Both the position numbers and the translations under genes were made by a program. A DNA stretch of 64,000 nt from Nannobrachium achirus (taxonomy: Eukaryota > Chordata > Actinopteri > Myctophiformes > Myctophidae). The notes beneath the pieces were generated by a model that saw only the letters and a list, made by a program, of their open reading frames with translations, had not been told where the DNA came from and ran no database searches. The number at the start of each line of letters is the position of its first letter. Position 1 is the stretch's first letter. This document shows positions 46,965 through 61,940 of the stretch, piece by piece. Location of the stretch: positions 24,722,659 to 24,786,658 of the forward strand of contig OY997659.1 of NCBI GenBank assembly GCA_963921795.1, read 5' to 3'.

Positions 46965-47820
46965 CCAGTAAGACTCCCTAATCGGGAGATAAGCGACCGT
47001 TGGTCGCTTATCTCCACAAATATCACAACCTCCACCTCTCACGTCATACGGGTAGCCATAGTTACACCTGGAATGTTGAATCTCCATATATGGAGATAAC
47101 CTACGCATCACACAAAGTCTGACCTCACCAGCCCATACTTGGGCATGGACGACTTATATCTCCATATACGGAGATGGCCATATATGGAGATACGATGACA
47201 TCACAGAGTCCACAGCTGATGATGTGGCGTGATGTCATACAATACACAAACAAGCCCTATATAAAGGGGCAATTCTCACCAGGGAAGAGAGCATTGCCTG
47301 GAATGTTGAATCTCCATATACGATGACATCACAGAGTCCACAGCTGATGATGTGGCGTGATGTCATACAATAAACAAACAAGCCCTATATACTGATGCGA
47401 TACGATGACCGACCGACCGACCGACCGACGGACGGCCGGTGGAGGTTTTCATAGTAAACTGCTCCCTGACGGTCGCAATAAGGGACGAGGACTGTCAGCT
47501 TGTAGACCTATTTTCTAAATATTGTTGTACATTAAAAAATTGAAATGGGTCGTTCTGCATAGTACTTGGGATTTGTTGATGTAAATGTTCACATAGAGTG
47601 TAATAATTGGTAAAACAAACTTTTGGCCTATTTGTGGATTCCCGATTAGGGAGTCTTACTGGTGTACACATGTGGTGTGATGTCATACTGATGCGGAGAT
47701 ATGAGCAGGGCAAAGGTGTGACGTGTGACGTGTGACGGACGGACGGACGGACGGACGGACGGACGGACGGCCGGTGGAGGTTTTCATAGTAAACTGCTCC
47801 CTGACGGTCGCAATAAAGCT
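46965..47820. repeat. CArG-rich dispersed repeat, copy C (complex)
   Basis: Begins ACCAGTAAGACTCCCTAATC, with an immediate hairpin AGATAAGCGACC / GGTCGCTTATCT. The mirrored end GATTAGGGAGTCTTACTGGT is at about 47643-47662. CCATATATGG lies at 47084 and 47178. The block GCCGGTGGAGGTTTTCATAG then TAAACTGCTCCCTGACGGTC occurs twice (near 47434 and 47769), each time after a GACC/GACG tandem run. ACAGAGTCCACAGCTGATGA is also duplicated (47203, 47330). Confidence 0.65.
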
Positions 47821-47879
47821 AACAGCGCAAAATACATAGCCTAAAGTCTACTGTGTGTCCCCTTTCAGAGGATCATCAT

Positions 47880-48655
47880 CATTTCCCCTCCTGCCGTCTT
47901 TTTTTCCCCTTCCTCGCTATACACACCCACGCAACCTCCTCCACTTTCATGTCCAGGGTAGCCCCAACAAGGGAGCCAGCTTTCCTGACCAGCTTGTTCA
48001 GGTGCTTGTGTCCCCGGCATTAATGTGACCATCCCCAAGCAGAGGGCACTAGCCATTAAAGACTGATATGACATCTGCAGCATCCGGTTACATACCCCGA
48101 AGGACCTCAGCCTCCTCAGAAAGAACAATCTACTCCGAGTCCCCGGCCCTTGCCATAGCATAGAGGGCATCAGAGTTGTCAGTCCAGTCCAGTTGCTTGT
48201 TCAGGTGCACTCCCAGGAACTTGTAGATCATATTGGATTTGACTCACCACATTCACACATTATAAATCATTTCCCCTCCTGCCGTCTTTTTTTCCCCTTC
48301 CTCGCTATACACACCCACGCAACCTCCTCCACTTTCATGTCCAGGGTAGCCCCAACAAGGGAGCCAGCTTTCCTGACCAGCTTGTTCAGGTGCTTGTGTC
48401 CCCGGCATTAATGTGACCATCCCCAAGCAGAGGGCACTAGCCATTAAAGACTGATATGACATCTGCAGCATCCGGTTACATACCCCGAAGGACCTCAGCC
48501 TCCTCAGAAAGAACAATCTACTCCGAGTCCCCGGCCCTTGCCATAGCATAGAGGGCATCAGAGTTGTCAGTCCAGTCCAGTTGCTTGTTCAGGTGCACTC
48601 CCAGGAACTTGTAGATCATATTGGATTTGACTCACCACATTCACACATTATAAAT
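47880..48655 (-). repeat. 388-bp tandem duplication of a LINE reverse-transcriptase fragment
   Basis: Two head-to-tail copies (47880-48267, 48268-48655) with no difference noticed. On the minus strand each encodes TRSRLFFLRRLRSFGVCNRM then LQMSYQSLMASALCL, which matches the C-terminal part of fish LINE polymerases (usual form SRLYFLRRLRSF.VC...L..FY.S.V.S). The fragment is out of frame with the rest of any polymerase and is not functional. Confidence 0.8.
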
Positions 48656-49333
48656 GACAAGAACCCTTCAAGACCTAACTGGATCTAAACTTGGAGTGCG
48701 CTTGTAGATCAGCTATCTTTGGCCAATGTTCCCCTCAAAATCTGGACGCTGCAGGTTCGAGAGGTTAACCAAAATATAATTCAGCTATAGTATGGTCAGA
48801 TATAGGAGATAGACGCGTGACTGTGAGTGTGACATGTGAATGCATTGAAAGATACTTAGTTCGTATCTGTAATCATGTAGTGCTGTTGCCAAGAGATGAG
48901 CATGTATACAACAGTTAACATAATTTGCTAGGGATTTGGGGGGTTGGCAACTGACGATACCCCCTAGAGGCCAATTTCTAATCTGAGTGCTTGGCACTTG
49001 AACCAAAATTGTTCTATAGACCCCTACCTTCAAATTAGTAGTGAAAACGAAACTTTCACATGATAAATGAAAACAAAAGATTACACATACAGTACACGGC
49101 CAGTCGGCCACCCACTATTATTAGGCTTTATCTACCTACAGGGGTCCCGCTGTAGTCTACTGTAACATTGACAAATATACAGGCCTACTGGCCTGAGCTT
49201 CCAGAGAGCTGCAGCAGGTCCATCCCGTTGGCGTTGACAACTGTATCATAATTATTTCTGTGAGACTGAGTAATATGAAGTTAAGAGAAATTTCTAATTT
49301 CAGGTTAGGAATGGCTGGTCCATTGATAGGTGA

Positions 49334-49402
<69 letters not shown>

Positions 49403-49811
49403 ACACTCTCTCTCTCTCTCTCATCCTAAGTGTCCCTCTCCCTGCTTTCAGTCTGCGTTTTGGTGACAACACTGTCAGAACTCAGCAGGTATCAGTGCCA
49501 TCAGACTCAACCACCTGGTGCTGTAACTGTGAATGAAAAACTGTTTTTCAAAAAGTTCTATGGTCATGCTTTGGCCAAAAACCACAACATTCAACACAGT
49601 GTTCGTGGTCCCAAAGAATACAAGATTGCGTGCCTCAAAACATGCTCGCCCGGGGTCAAATCCAAACTATACCTAAACTTACTGTAACCTATTCCTAAAC
49701 TTAACCTCAGTAAAACTATGCCTAAAAGCGACAGTGGCTCAGGAGTAGAGTGGCCGGCAGAGAAGCCGGATGGAAACCTTGAAGTGTGCTAGAGCAGGAC
49801 GCTGAACCACT
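48656..49811. other. Non-coding region with (CT)n and a short (CCTAA)-rich tract
   Basis: A half copy of the dispersed palindrome is at about 48699-48718 (CTTGTAGATCAGCTAT). (CT)n occupies 49335-49432. At about 49673-49722 AACCTCAGTAAAACTATGCC lies among CCTAAACTTA-type repeats. Confidence 0.6.
49335..49432. repeat. (CT)n microsatellite
   Basis: CT array with a few T and CA interruptions near its right end. Confidence 0.95.
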
Positions 49812-50161
49812 AATTCACCCTTTGTTAGCCTCCTGGTTGGTCCCTGACTGACCAACCAGCAGGCTCTATCTGCCTTGTCCCGCCCTGGCTCCGCCTTTTT
49901 TATGTTGAATTAACTAAAACATAATTTTTGGAGAAATAAAAACATTTAAAAACATGCTGATTCACTATGCTGCCACTGAGCAGCTCCAATTGACTGAAAC
50001 AAAGTTTGAAATTAGAATTGAGCACACAGAATAACAATATGAAGCAACTGAATTAACATGGCAGTGGATGGAATGTCCCACTGAATGTCCCACCAAGACA
50101 CAGCAACCAATGGGTGTGGAGAGGGGCAGGACAATGGGTGGGACTTGACAAAGGGTGAATT
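49812..50161. mobile_element. Candidate MITE with AATTCACCCTTTGT ends
   Basis: Perfect 14-bp terminal inverted repeats AATTCACCCTTTGT / ACAAAGGGTGAATT, about 350 bp apart, with no coding potential. An inner dyad GGTTGGTCCCTGACTGACCAACC follows the left end. The target duplication is unclear. Confidence 0.5.
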
Positions 50162-51980
50162 GCTCCCGCTGTGCAGGTTTGTTTCAGCAAAAAGAAAAAT
50201 GGGGGCGAGTGTGTTTTGGGGTGAGCATTCCGGTTTCTGTTCAGTTTATACCGATGACTGACTGCCCTAGACTGACTAATACATTTAATCTAATATAATG
50301 CCCCTAAATTTGATAATGTGTTTCCTGAAGGTGAATAATGATGTGGTAGGACTAGGAGACATTCTCCATGGAAGAACGTGGTCATTCACATGGCAACATA
50401 CAGCAACAAGACCCAGTGGAGACAAAAAAATAATGCCATAATTTTACATTTTGAAGATATAACTAATATTAGAAATAAAAGAAATTAACGTGACAGTGAT
50501 TGACTTTATACAGACTTCAAACGTGTTTTCATACCAACAGTCCAGAACAATTTACTGGCCTAGTCTGATGATTTCTGCATACTGTACCGTATGTGTATGA
50601 CAGCTGGGAGTCTCATCTACAGCGAATGGATCATTATTAGGCTATTATGAATCTGGGTAGTGGTGGCAAATGAATGTGTCCACCAGGGCTGTGTGTGGTA
50701 TGTCTCAGTACTGGCCAGCCTCATCCTGACTTGATTTCACAGTATCCAATCCCTGAAGCTCTTTTCCAATTAATCCTTTGTGGGGGCTGCTGAGATGTGG
50801 ATTGTGGAACATGGAAGACAGATAGGACAATTTGGGTGACAGCTGTTAGTGTCCTTCTGTGAGATAACATCATTAAAACATTGTAATGACCCCACGAGGG
50901 AGTAAGCTTCATAGATTTTAGGTAATACATGGAAACAACCAAATGTCTATAAAAAACACCAGCATATCTGGTTGTACGAAACACTGCACAACTTGTGTGT
51001 GTGTCATAGGTGTGCCCTCTATAAGGTGCTAGATATTCAAACAGAGTCGATTAGTCCATTTCAATAAATCAACCTTTCCCCCCATGCTGGTCATGTGACC
51101 TCCGTCTGAGAAGCTCTGCTACCCATTCCAATCAACCAGACGCAGAGGGGGGAAAATACATGGGTCTCACTGGGTGACTTGGAATGAAAACCTGTCAATC
51201 TAACCGAGCAACCATGTTTTCTGGGATTACTATTCAAATCCTTCACACAGCAGAGATGGATTTGACACCCTAAGGAAGCTGAGGTTGATCTATAAACCAT
51301 TCTGTAAATTATGCATTCTCACAAGATGCCTGTGTGTTACATTTTGTTGAAAGAAAGAAAGAAAGACATTAATTTTGCATGCTTAAGGAAGAAATACATT
51401 TCCTTGTTTTACATTGACCTAAACCGATGTACCTTTCAGAAACGTCTAATACAGTCAAATGCTATGACTAAATGTATGAATGCAAATTGCATCATTTAAT
51501 ATAACCACCCCTTTGAAAAAGCCCCTGCTAAATTTAGCCCTCCCATACTATTATGCCCTTGACCAGTGTTAGTCTGCTGTTCTGATCCCTGGAGCAGCTG
51601 CGTTGAGAAATTAAATCGGGTTGAAAACTAATTATCAGACCTATAGAAAGAGGTGTGGAGGCTGGTGCATTAGAAACAAAATGTAGGCCTGATCCCCAAA
51701 GTTTGTATGATGGACAAGCTCTTCTTTAGGGAAAAGCCCAAATGAAAGTGAAAAAGGGTACTTAAACATCTGGACAGGTACCGACCGTTCCTATCTCTCC
51801 TGGAAGGGTGACATGACATGAGGGTCAGACATCTGTCACATGATATTAGCCTCTGAACGTTAGCTCTGAATACTGGCAGGTTGGGCAGATTTGACAGAAG
51901 GCAGAAGGCAAGTGACACAGTAGGTCGGATGCTGGAATGGAATCTGAGGGATGGTGATTACTTTCACCTGTTTGGATTCA

Positions 51981-51983
<3 letters not shown>
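50162..51983. other. Non-coding region
   Basis: No gene or named repeat recognised. Confidence 0.5.

Positions 51984-52032
<49 letters not shown>
51984..52032. repeat. (CT)n microsatellite
   Basis: Uninterrupted CT. Confidence 0.96.
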
Positions 52033-52036
<4 letters not shown>

Positions 52037-52432
52037 CATCAAGAGCATGTGTCGTCTTCCGAGATTGGCCAACCTGGCCCAATGGCTTCACAGGTTGTCT
52101 GAGATTTGCGTCACGCTTGTACCGGTTAGCAAATAAAAGACCCTGATTGGCCCATCGGGTAGGGTTGGCCATTTTTGTTTGTCTTTAGATGTCTTAATGA
52201 ATTGAATACACAGGACCTCAATGGAAATAGGCCCTGGGCTTTTTGGGGTTATCCTTTTAGCATCCTTTTGTATAAATCTGTACCAACGTACCTTTGCAAA
52301 CTGTTCATAAAGTATTCAGTCTATCAATCGGTTTAACTGATTGGCTTTGTTTATTTTGTTCCCCTGCCTTTGGGTGTGAGCTACCTCTCCAGGTAACATG
52401 TCATTAGGTCGAACACCCTTTAGATCGACCAC

Positions 52433-52515
52433 CAAACTCTAACCCAAACCCTAATCCTAACCTCAGTAAAACTATGCCTAACTCTAACCCTAACCCTAAA
52501 CTTAACCTCAGTAAC
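52433..52515. repeat. Telomere-like CCCTAA-rich tract 1
   Basis: Imperfect CTAACCCTAACCCTAAAC units with the marker CCTCAGTAAAACTATGCC, which also occurs at about 49704 and 57618. Followed by a 37-bp tandem duplication (CGCGGGTGATTATCTAACCT...GCCGACGCT, twice) at about 52520-52580. Confidence 0.7.
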
Positions 52516-52689
52516 CGTGACGCGGGTGATTATCTAACCTGCCGACGCTCGCGGGTGATTATCTAACCTGCCGACGCTGTTCGACCCAACAGGAGTTTGA
52601 CCTATGGGGCTGTCCCCACCTCTCCACCACAATGGCTTGGGTTAAGCCGCCGATCTCTCGCGAGCCTAGAATCGCCCCTGGTCAGAATA

Positions 52690-53660
52690 CCCATTGTACG
52701 CATCTGTCTGTGTCCCTTTTATGCCCATATATGGAGATCTCTGTTTCTGTCTGTCTGTGTCCCCAGTGTGTTGTGTGTCCCATTTATGCCCATATGCCCT
52801 TTATGCCCAAATATGGAGTCCAGGCCAGTCTATGGCATAAGTATGACTGAGGTCATATTGATGACACCATGGTATTCCATATGGGGATTTACCGATTTAT
52901 CAATTTTATTGGACAACTGTCGCTCCAACCGACTTCCCACTCAGCCCATCCCACGGGTCATCCGCGATATGTACACCAAATTTAAAGGGATATTTCCCTT
53001 TTTTTTTTTAAACCTTTGGTCATTTTATCGTCTAATCAGGCTTTTATGAACACCATGGACAGATTTTAATTTGCTTGTTTCAGTATTTAGATATTTGAAG
53101 TAAATGCTATCAGGCCCTCCTCCTCCAGGGCCGCTCCCCATACACACCCATTGTAACTTCAAACTCCATTTTAACCATGATATATTCATTAAAAACACCC
53201 ATTATTTTTTCTGGTGAATCATAATAGCCTCCTAATATGTGAGCAGTGTTTTATAAATTGTTTCATTTATTTTTAATAAATTTGTATTATATCTTTTTTT
53301 TTCTCCATTTTCCCGCCTGCTCACGTATTAGGAGAGTATTGTGAGTCAACAGAAAAATAACGGGTGTTTTTAATGAATCTATCATGGTTAAAATGGAGTT
53401 TAAAGTTACAATGGGTGTGTATGGGCTATGGGGCCCTCCTCCTGGAGGAGGAGGACTGATAACATTTACATCAAATATCTAAAAACTCAATGAAGCAAAT
53501 TAAAATCTGTCCAGGGTGTCCATAAAAGCCTGATTAGACGATAAAATGACCAAAAGTTATTTTCAAAGTGAAATATCCCTTTAAGTTGATTGGTCGGCGG
53601 TTCTTGAGATACTGTACATAGGCTACACACTCACTCACTCGCACCGTGCACACAGATATT
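52690..53660. repeat. CArG-rich dispersed repeat, copy D, split by a TTAA MITE
   Basis: CCATATATGG at 52725 and CCAAATATGG at 52807. GGTCATCCGCGATATGTACA (52958) parallels GGTCCTCTGCGATACACACA in copy A. Copy A continues directly to GAAGTCGAGTGGTCAGACCG, but here the corresponding GTTGATTGGTCGGCGG comes only after the MITE, at 53585. Confidence 0.7.
52982..53584. mobile_element. TTAA-flanked fold-back MITE (603 bp)
   Basis: TTAA at 52982 and 53581, termini AGGGATATTTC / GAAATATCCCT. Long inverted arms (for example CTAATCAGGCTTTTATG / CATAAAAGCCTGATTAG, CACCCATTGTAACTT / AAGTTACAATGGGTG) and a loop around 53200-53330. Confidence 0.88.
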
Positions 53661-54311
53661 TCACACAGTTATGGGATCATTTATAAATACTGTGTGCTTG
53701 TGGGAGGGATTGAAGGAGATTTAATAACTTACAGTAACAAGAGCAGCTGCCAGTAAGTCAACAACTCTGTACACTCCCTCCTACAGCTGGCCACTGTCTA
53801 TCGTCCTGAGACGATCAATTAGAACTTTGGTATATCAAATCAAAAATATCAATCAATACTTTAAACAACAATTTCTTCTATCATAAAGAGATCCATGGTG
53901 ATATTTTACCAAGCACAGTAGCGGTTTTATTCACAGCTTGATGGCGGATTCATGGCGGATTCATTTACATGTGGGAGGATTTCTGTTATATGTGGTTCGG
54001 TAACTGTATTTTCCCTCATAGTAGCCTACCACCTGTCTCCAGACTGCAATTTGCTTGTAATGGAGTTGAATAGATGCCCTTTCAGACAATAGTTCTCTGC
54101 TATTCCTCCTGACAGTCTAGTTTCCTAGAAACGACTATTGTACTGCTGAAATCCCAAGACAGAGCTTAATTCTATAAGGGAGACGTATGACAGTGGACCA
54201 CAGTAATCCGCCTCAAAAGGCCCATCAGTGTAATCCAGTACTACAGAACAAGGTAGCACAGAGGGACAACGCTCTTACATGTTAAATGTACTATTTTTGT
54301 TGTCTCCACTA
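53661..54311. other. Non-coding region
   Basis: Nothing recognised. Confidence 0.5.
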
Positions 54312-54732
54312 GGGCTGTCACAATTATTACATAATCGTCTAATCGTGATTATTTGACATAATCGTGACTATTTGACATAATCGTCATAATCGTTTCCATG
54401 TTGAAAAATCTTCATATATATTTTTAAAAGTAAATAATAGTGGAAATAGCAGATCTACAAGCTCACAACGCGTCGCATCGCGACGCGTTTTGAGCTTGTA
54501 GATCGGCTATTTCCACTATCAATGTTCTTTTTAAAGTATAAAGTTGTCAAATATGTCAGTAATTTCTTTGTATATTTAGGTTATGTGTCATATCTGCCAT
54601 GTGCAACTTCAAAGCATAAAAGCCAAACAGAAATGTAATTGTCAACGACAAAAACACAATTAAATCGTTAATCGCAATTATTTGAGTGACAATTAATCGT
54701 CATACAGTATAAAATGTCATAATCGTGAGACG
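54312..54732. mobile_element. hAT-like element with TAGGGCTGTCACAATTATTA end
   Basis: Left end CTAGGGCTGTCACAATTA and repeated AATCGTGATTATTTGACA motifs. The right part TTAATCGTCATAC...GTCATAATCGTGA is the mirrored motif with the outermost bases lost. Fish hAT families often begin TAGGGCTG (known). It carries the best copy of the dispersed palindrome. Confidence 0.6.
54439..54517. repeat. Dispersed 79-bp palindrome, best copy
   Basis: AGTGGAAATAGCAGATCTAC, AAGCTCACAACGCGTCGC, a 3-base centre, then GCGACGCGTTTTGAGCTTGT and AGATCGGCTATTTCCACT. Arms match apart from two positions. Other copies: 3399-3454, 4344-4394, 19418-19463, 38627-38684, 43312-43385, 63237-63311. Half copies are near 5415, 17336 and 48700. 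Confidence 0.9.
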
Positions 54733-54922
54733 GCACCATTGCCCCGGTCGCTGCTAAACTGTGCACACACACTCCCTGGATGCCAATTCAGAACCTCTGG
54801 CACCAATTCTTCAGATTGGCCTGCTACACAAAACTCATTTTGTAAAAGAAGGCATGGCAACCTGGCACCTTTTTCACATTGGCACCCTTTTCACATTGGC
54901 ACCACCAGGACGCCACAATAAC

Positions 54923-54965
54923 CTACCTGACCTGGCGGAGACCTGTGCTCCGAGGAGCACTTTTT
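54923..54965. repeat. End fragment of the GTCTCC(A/G)CCAGG element family
   Basis: ACCTGACCTGGCGGAGACCT then GTGCTCCGAGGAGCAC. In complement it matches the outer left end at 16012-16041 and 63590-63616. Confidence 0.55.
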
Positions 54966-56738
54966 CTAGTTAGTGTCGATGCTATAGGTAACACACTATT
55001 GTATGGGCTTTAGGACTCAACCTCATTTTCAACTGTACACAAATTGTCCAGATGACAACCTAATTAGGGCTATAATAGAAATCTTACCACATACCACATA
55101 CCCCTTCCAGGAATTACAGGTATACACCCTAATTCTGAGCAGATAGACCTTTGTTAATCCCATGGGGGGAAGTTTCAATTTCACCCAGGTGATGCCTGCT
55201 CAGGTCATGATAAGAGCTCAGGAGGGAGTGCTTAAGTTTGAAGTGTCTTGTTCAGGGACACTTCGACACATAGGGTGGGCTAGGGGGCGAATCAGGGATC
55301 CTCTGATTACTCACTAAACTACGGCCTCCGTTAGAATACACATTTTGTCCTTTCTGATATAGGCCAACAGGCTGAAACATCAGCAAATAAAATAACAAAT
55401 ACATCACTGCATATGTGCCAGAGTGTGCAGCACTTTTTCCTTCTCTTTAAGAAATAAAAGTAAACCATATGCACTGCTTTAAAAATACATACTGATATCG
55501 ACAGGTCTTGCATCATATGTTTATTCAGTTAATTTGTGAGCGAGGCTTAAATCCCAAATATGAAGAATTAATCATGGAGGCAAAGCTGCACTACAGCCAG
55601 GGTTTCTTATTATGATGATAACAGGAGAGCATTTGCACCTTTCCACGCACAGTAAAATCTTGTATTAATTTAACTCAGAGTGTAGAAATGTACCATTTTT
55701 GACCAGAGTTAAATTGACACTGAGGATTTGACTGTGTATATTTGCAAAAACATCTTCTTAGCAACTTACTCATTGTACCAACATCGAATAACCATTGGGG
55801 GAAAAACATGCTATGATTGCAAAACTATGCTTAATTAATTTATGAACTGGGCAATACATCTTGTTGTGTCTTTCCACCCTAATTCACATCATTGATCCCA
55901 AACAACAGCAACGCGAGGGCTTTTTGCTTCACTCGATAAGAGAAGAAAGGAGTGTGAATAGTCTGACATTAGATTAGTCATCCAACTGATTTGCAGACAT
56001 TGTCATGCTCATGCACATCATGGTTGTTCAACAAACTATGCTGTAACAGGGAAGATAGAAGACAATATAAAATGGTGTTTATGCTCATTACTCATATCTG
56101 CACAAAATTAATTGAGTTTATCACTGTATTCATTATTCAGCATGTCCCAAAGGGGACTTTGTTGCCTGGTGTGAATTAGTTTCATGCGCACTGTTTACAT
56201 ACAAACAGCAGCTCTCAATCTTAAACAGATGACAAAATATTCAATTAGAGACTGAAATTAAAAATAGATAGGTGGGTGCCTTAAATGCACTTTGATCCAA
56301 CGAGTGTGGTTGATATCGCTTAAAGGAGTGGCAGTGAAAGCAAGTCAGCACTGTTCATTTAATTAAAAGCCCTTCTCAAGTCTGACAGGGTAAAGCTGTG
56401 GTATCAGAGTCTGTGAGAAATGGCACAAAAGGATGGCTCCATGTGTGAAGTCAACAGCATAGCTCCAGCCTAAATGAGAGCCGACAAAGAGATGGCTTCA
56501 GCCCAACTGTTTCCGAGAGATAAGGGGGAACGGAGCATTTGGGAGGGAGCGAATTGAATACGTCGGGGAGACAAAGAATGACAGTTTTGTTTAATTAAGA
56601 ATCAGGAATTGCAGACACATACACCCTCAGAATTTTCCAGTTTTATGGAGATACAGCAAATGAGATTTGCGATATTCCCAATATCGCAAGCAAGATGTAA
56701 AGCTATTATCACTGGGGAAAAGAATGCCATGATTATCC
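54966..56738. other. Non-coding region with one small MITE
   Basis: Only the 90-bp element at 55648-55737 (CACAGTAAAATC ... GATTTGACTGTG, inner AATTTAACTC / GAGTTAAATT) is recognised. Confidence 0.55.
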
Positions 56739-58608
<1,870 letters not shown>

Positions 58609-58690
58609 GTGCTGCAGCCATAGCTGAATGGTTAGGGAACTGGCCCAGGGGAACCAGAGCCCCTGGTTGTCACAGGTTTAAATCCAGGTG
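58609..58690 (+). repeat. tRNA-like SINE head
   Basis: A box ATAGCTGAATGGTTAGGGAA and B-box-like CACAGGTTTAAATCCAGG. The spacing fits a tRNA-derived SINE. No intact tRNA fold. Confidence 0.55.
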
Positions 58691-58739
58691 GTCGCCGTTT
58701 TTGCATTTTCCCATTCAAGTCAATAGGTTTACTTTATAG

Positions 58740-59223
<484 letters not shown>

Positions 59224-59469
59224 TGCTGCTGCAGCTGATTAACTATTTTGAACAGACTGATGAAAACGTAACTGTCAACGGTTTTATTTACCATATACAA
59301 ACTCATCTTGCCTCTTTCCAGCGACTTGCTGTGTCATTGTCAAATGCTGTTAGGTGGTGTGTCTTCTGCTATGGGGATGGGGGATTTCTTACAAAAACTC
59401 CATGAACCCTCCAATCAACTCAAAAGTGCTTTCTCTGCCACAAATGATAAAAGTTTATATATATATATA

Positions 59470-60264
59470 TGTAGCCCTATGGAAAATAGGAGCTACTAAA
59501 TACATAAACTACCTGACAACGCCAGTTGGGTTTTCACCAACGCCATTTAAGGCTTTTACTTAGGTTCGTTACAGAGCTTTAAGAACTGGGTAGGAGAGGT
59601 CAAGAAAACCACAAGGTTACAAAAGTTGACATTTTATTTACATTAAAAAAGGTAAAGGCAACAATGTAGGCCACATAATAAATCAGCTCTGGTCTTCCTC
59701 ATAAATTACCATTCGATTTGACTCCATAAAACAGCAAATTAGACACAGCAAACACAGCACACAACACTACAAGGCGTTTACTGAAATCAAGATAAAGGCA
59801 AATAAAAGGTAGGACCAATACTCTAATAAATCAGTGGTTTTCGATGTCACAAAGTAAAAATAAAAACAATCATTAACATCTTCAAGTAAACATTACGTGC
59901 ACGTAATACCAACAAAAACACTTACCATGGGGCGAGCAGAGTGCAGTGCACCATTGCAGAAAGCTGCCTCACTTTAACATCTACATCTTCCATTAAAAAC
60001 ATACAATAGGCTACATCATATAAGTTACACCCATGCCAACAACCCCTTTCTGGTCACACTGTCCCACTCCGCTCACTCCATGATCTTCCAGTCTGCTGTT
60101 GTGCCTAAACACACTTCTTTTAAATGGCACCTGGACCACACCCACAATCACCTGAAAGCAATCACAACACAATTGGTCAATTGGTTGTCCATGACAGATG
60201 ACACACCCACATAGGCAGTGGGAATAAAATATAAGAAAAAAACTATAAAGTCCACCTGGTTACA
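59470..60264 (-). repeat. LTR (3' LTR in element orientation)
   Basis: 795 bp, TG...CA ends. No difference from the other LTR was noticed. Confidence 0.85.
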
Positions 60265-61103
60265 TTCACCCCAACTTTTACACAGCCATGTCCTCATGGC
60301 TCACACATAATAGAAGGGCTTCAGGATCGTCCTGGGGTGGGTGCGCCCCTTTAGGAAGGGCCTCAGCTCTGTTGCATCTGGTTAGTGGCATCACACCTCA
60401 CACACCAGCCGTTGCTCAGACTCAACCAGGTCCACCTTGATTCCAGAACCCCTCCAGGCTACACATCCTCCTAAAGGAGAGACAAAGCGCAACACAAAGC
60501 CTACCAGCAATTTACTTTTCAACCAGACCACAAAGTTACTACATAGCATCCATTACAAATTTAGCATTGCCCAGCACCATCCCCCCAGTCACACAACACT
60601 CACATTTTGGGGTACCTCCACGCCACCTGCACTCCTACCATGCGTCCCCCCTTTATGGGGTGGCTGCTCCTCATGGGCGGTTTGACACAACTTGGGCAGG
60701 GACAGGTCCACCAGGTGCCCTATAGGCATGACCATCAGCATCGCCCATAGCACCTGAACCTCGGTCCCTCTCACAGCCCTGTCACAGCGGCATTACAGAA
60801 AGGAGTGGCTCCAGGGAAATGGTCCCTTTGGACCACCTCCAACTTCCATTAAGGACTGGCAACCAACCCGATCAAGCCTCCTAACGCCCAGTCCCTTGAC
60901 GGGAAAGCCTGGACCCGCACTGGAGCTGCAGAGGCTCTCCTCCCCATGTTCTCAAACTCACAGAGGGTTAGTGGGGCAAACACACACCATTAATTAACAC
61001 ATAACTTAAAAAACATTTGCTGGTCTGGCAAAAGAGTAAATTAAAACATAGTGATCATTAACAGACTCCCACCCAGTGCTCTATCCTGCCGACTAACGCC
61101 AAA

Positions 61104-61898
61104 TGTAGCCCTATGGAAAATAGGAGCTACTAAATACATAAACTACCTGACAACGCCAGTTGGGTTTTCACCAACGCCATTTAAGGCTTTTACTTAGGTT
61201 CGTTACAGAGCTTTAAGAACTGGGTAGGAGAGGTCAAGAAAACCACAAGGTTACAAAAGTTGACATTTTATTTACATTAAAAAAGGTAAAGGCAACAATG
61301 TAGGCCACATAATAAATCAGCTCTGGTCTTCCTCATAAATTACCATTCGATTTGACTCCATAAAACAGCAAATTAGACACAGCAAACACAGCACACAACA
61401 CTACAAGGCGTTTACTGAAATCAAGATAAAGGCAAATAAAAGGTAGGACCAATACTCTAATAAATCAGTGGTTTTCGATGTCACAAAGTAAAAATAAAAA
61501 CAATCATTAACATCTTCAAGTAAACATTACGTGCACGTAATACCAACAAAAACACTTACCATGGGGCGAGCAGAGTGCAGTGCACCATTGCAGAAAGCTG
61601 CCTCACTTTAACATCTACATCTTCCATTAAAAACATACAATAGGCTACATCATATAAGTTACACCCATGCCAACAACCCCTTTCTGGTCACACTGTCCCA
61701 CTCCGCTCACTCCATGATCTTCCAGTCTGCTGTTGTGCCTAAACACACTTCTTTTAAATGGCACCTGGACCACACCCACAATCACCTGAAAGCAATCACA
61801 ACACAATTGGTCAATTGGTTGTCCATGACAGATGACACACCCACATAGGCAGTGGGAATAAAATATAAGAAAAAAACTATAAAGTCCACCTGGTTACA
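61104..61898 (-). repeat. LTR (5' LTR in element orientation)
   Basis: 795 bp, TG...CA ends, next to the candidate primer-binding site at about 61080-61103. Confidence 0.85.
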
Positions 61899-61940
61899 TA
61901 TATGTTACAGTATGTTCAAGAAACCAGTAAAAGTTGTCAA

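Larger units (their letters stand above)
59470..61898 (-). mobile_element. Non-autonomous LTR retrotransposon, minus orientation
   Basis: Two 795-bp direct repeats (59470-60264, 61104-61898) that look the same throughout, each TG...CA (minus sense TGTAACCAGG...GGGCTACA), around an 839-bp interior. TATA stands on both outer sides (59466-59469, 61899-61902), a 4-bp duplication, though the flank is AT-rich. In minus sense the interior begins TTTGGCGTTAGTCGGCAGGA, a TGG-type primer-binding-site candidate. It ends with purine-rich AAAGTTGGGGTGAA before the 3' LTR. The LTR has an AATAAA in minus sense near 59632. The interior has no gag or pol that I can recognise, so it must be moved by a partner element. 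Confidence 0.85.
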
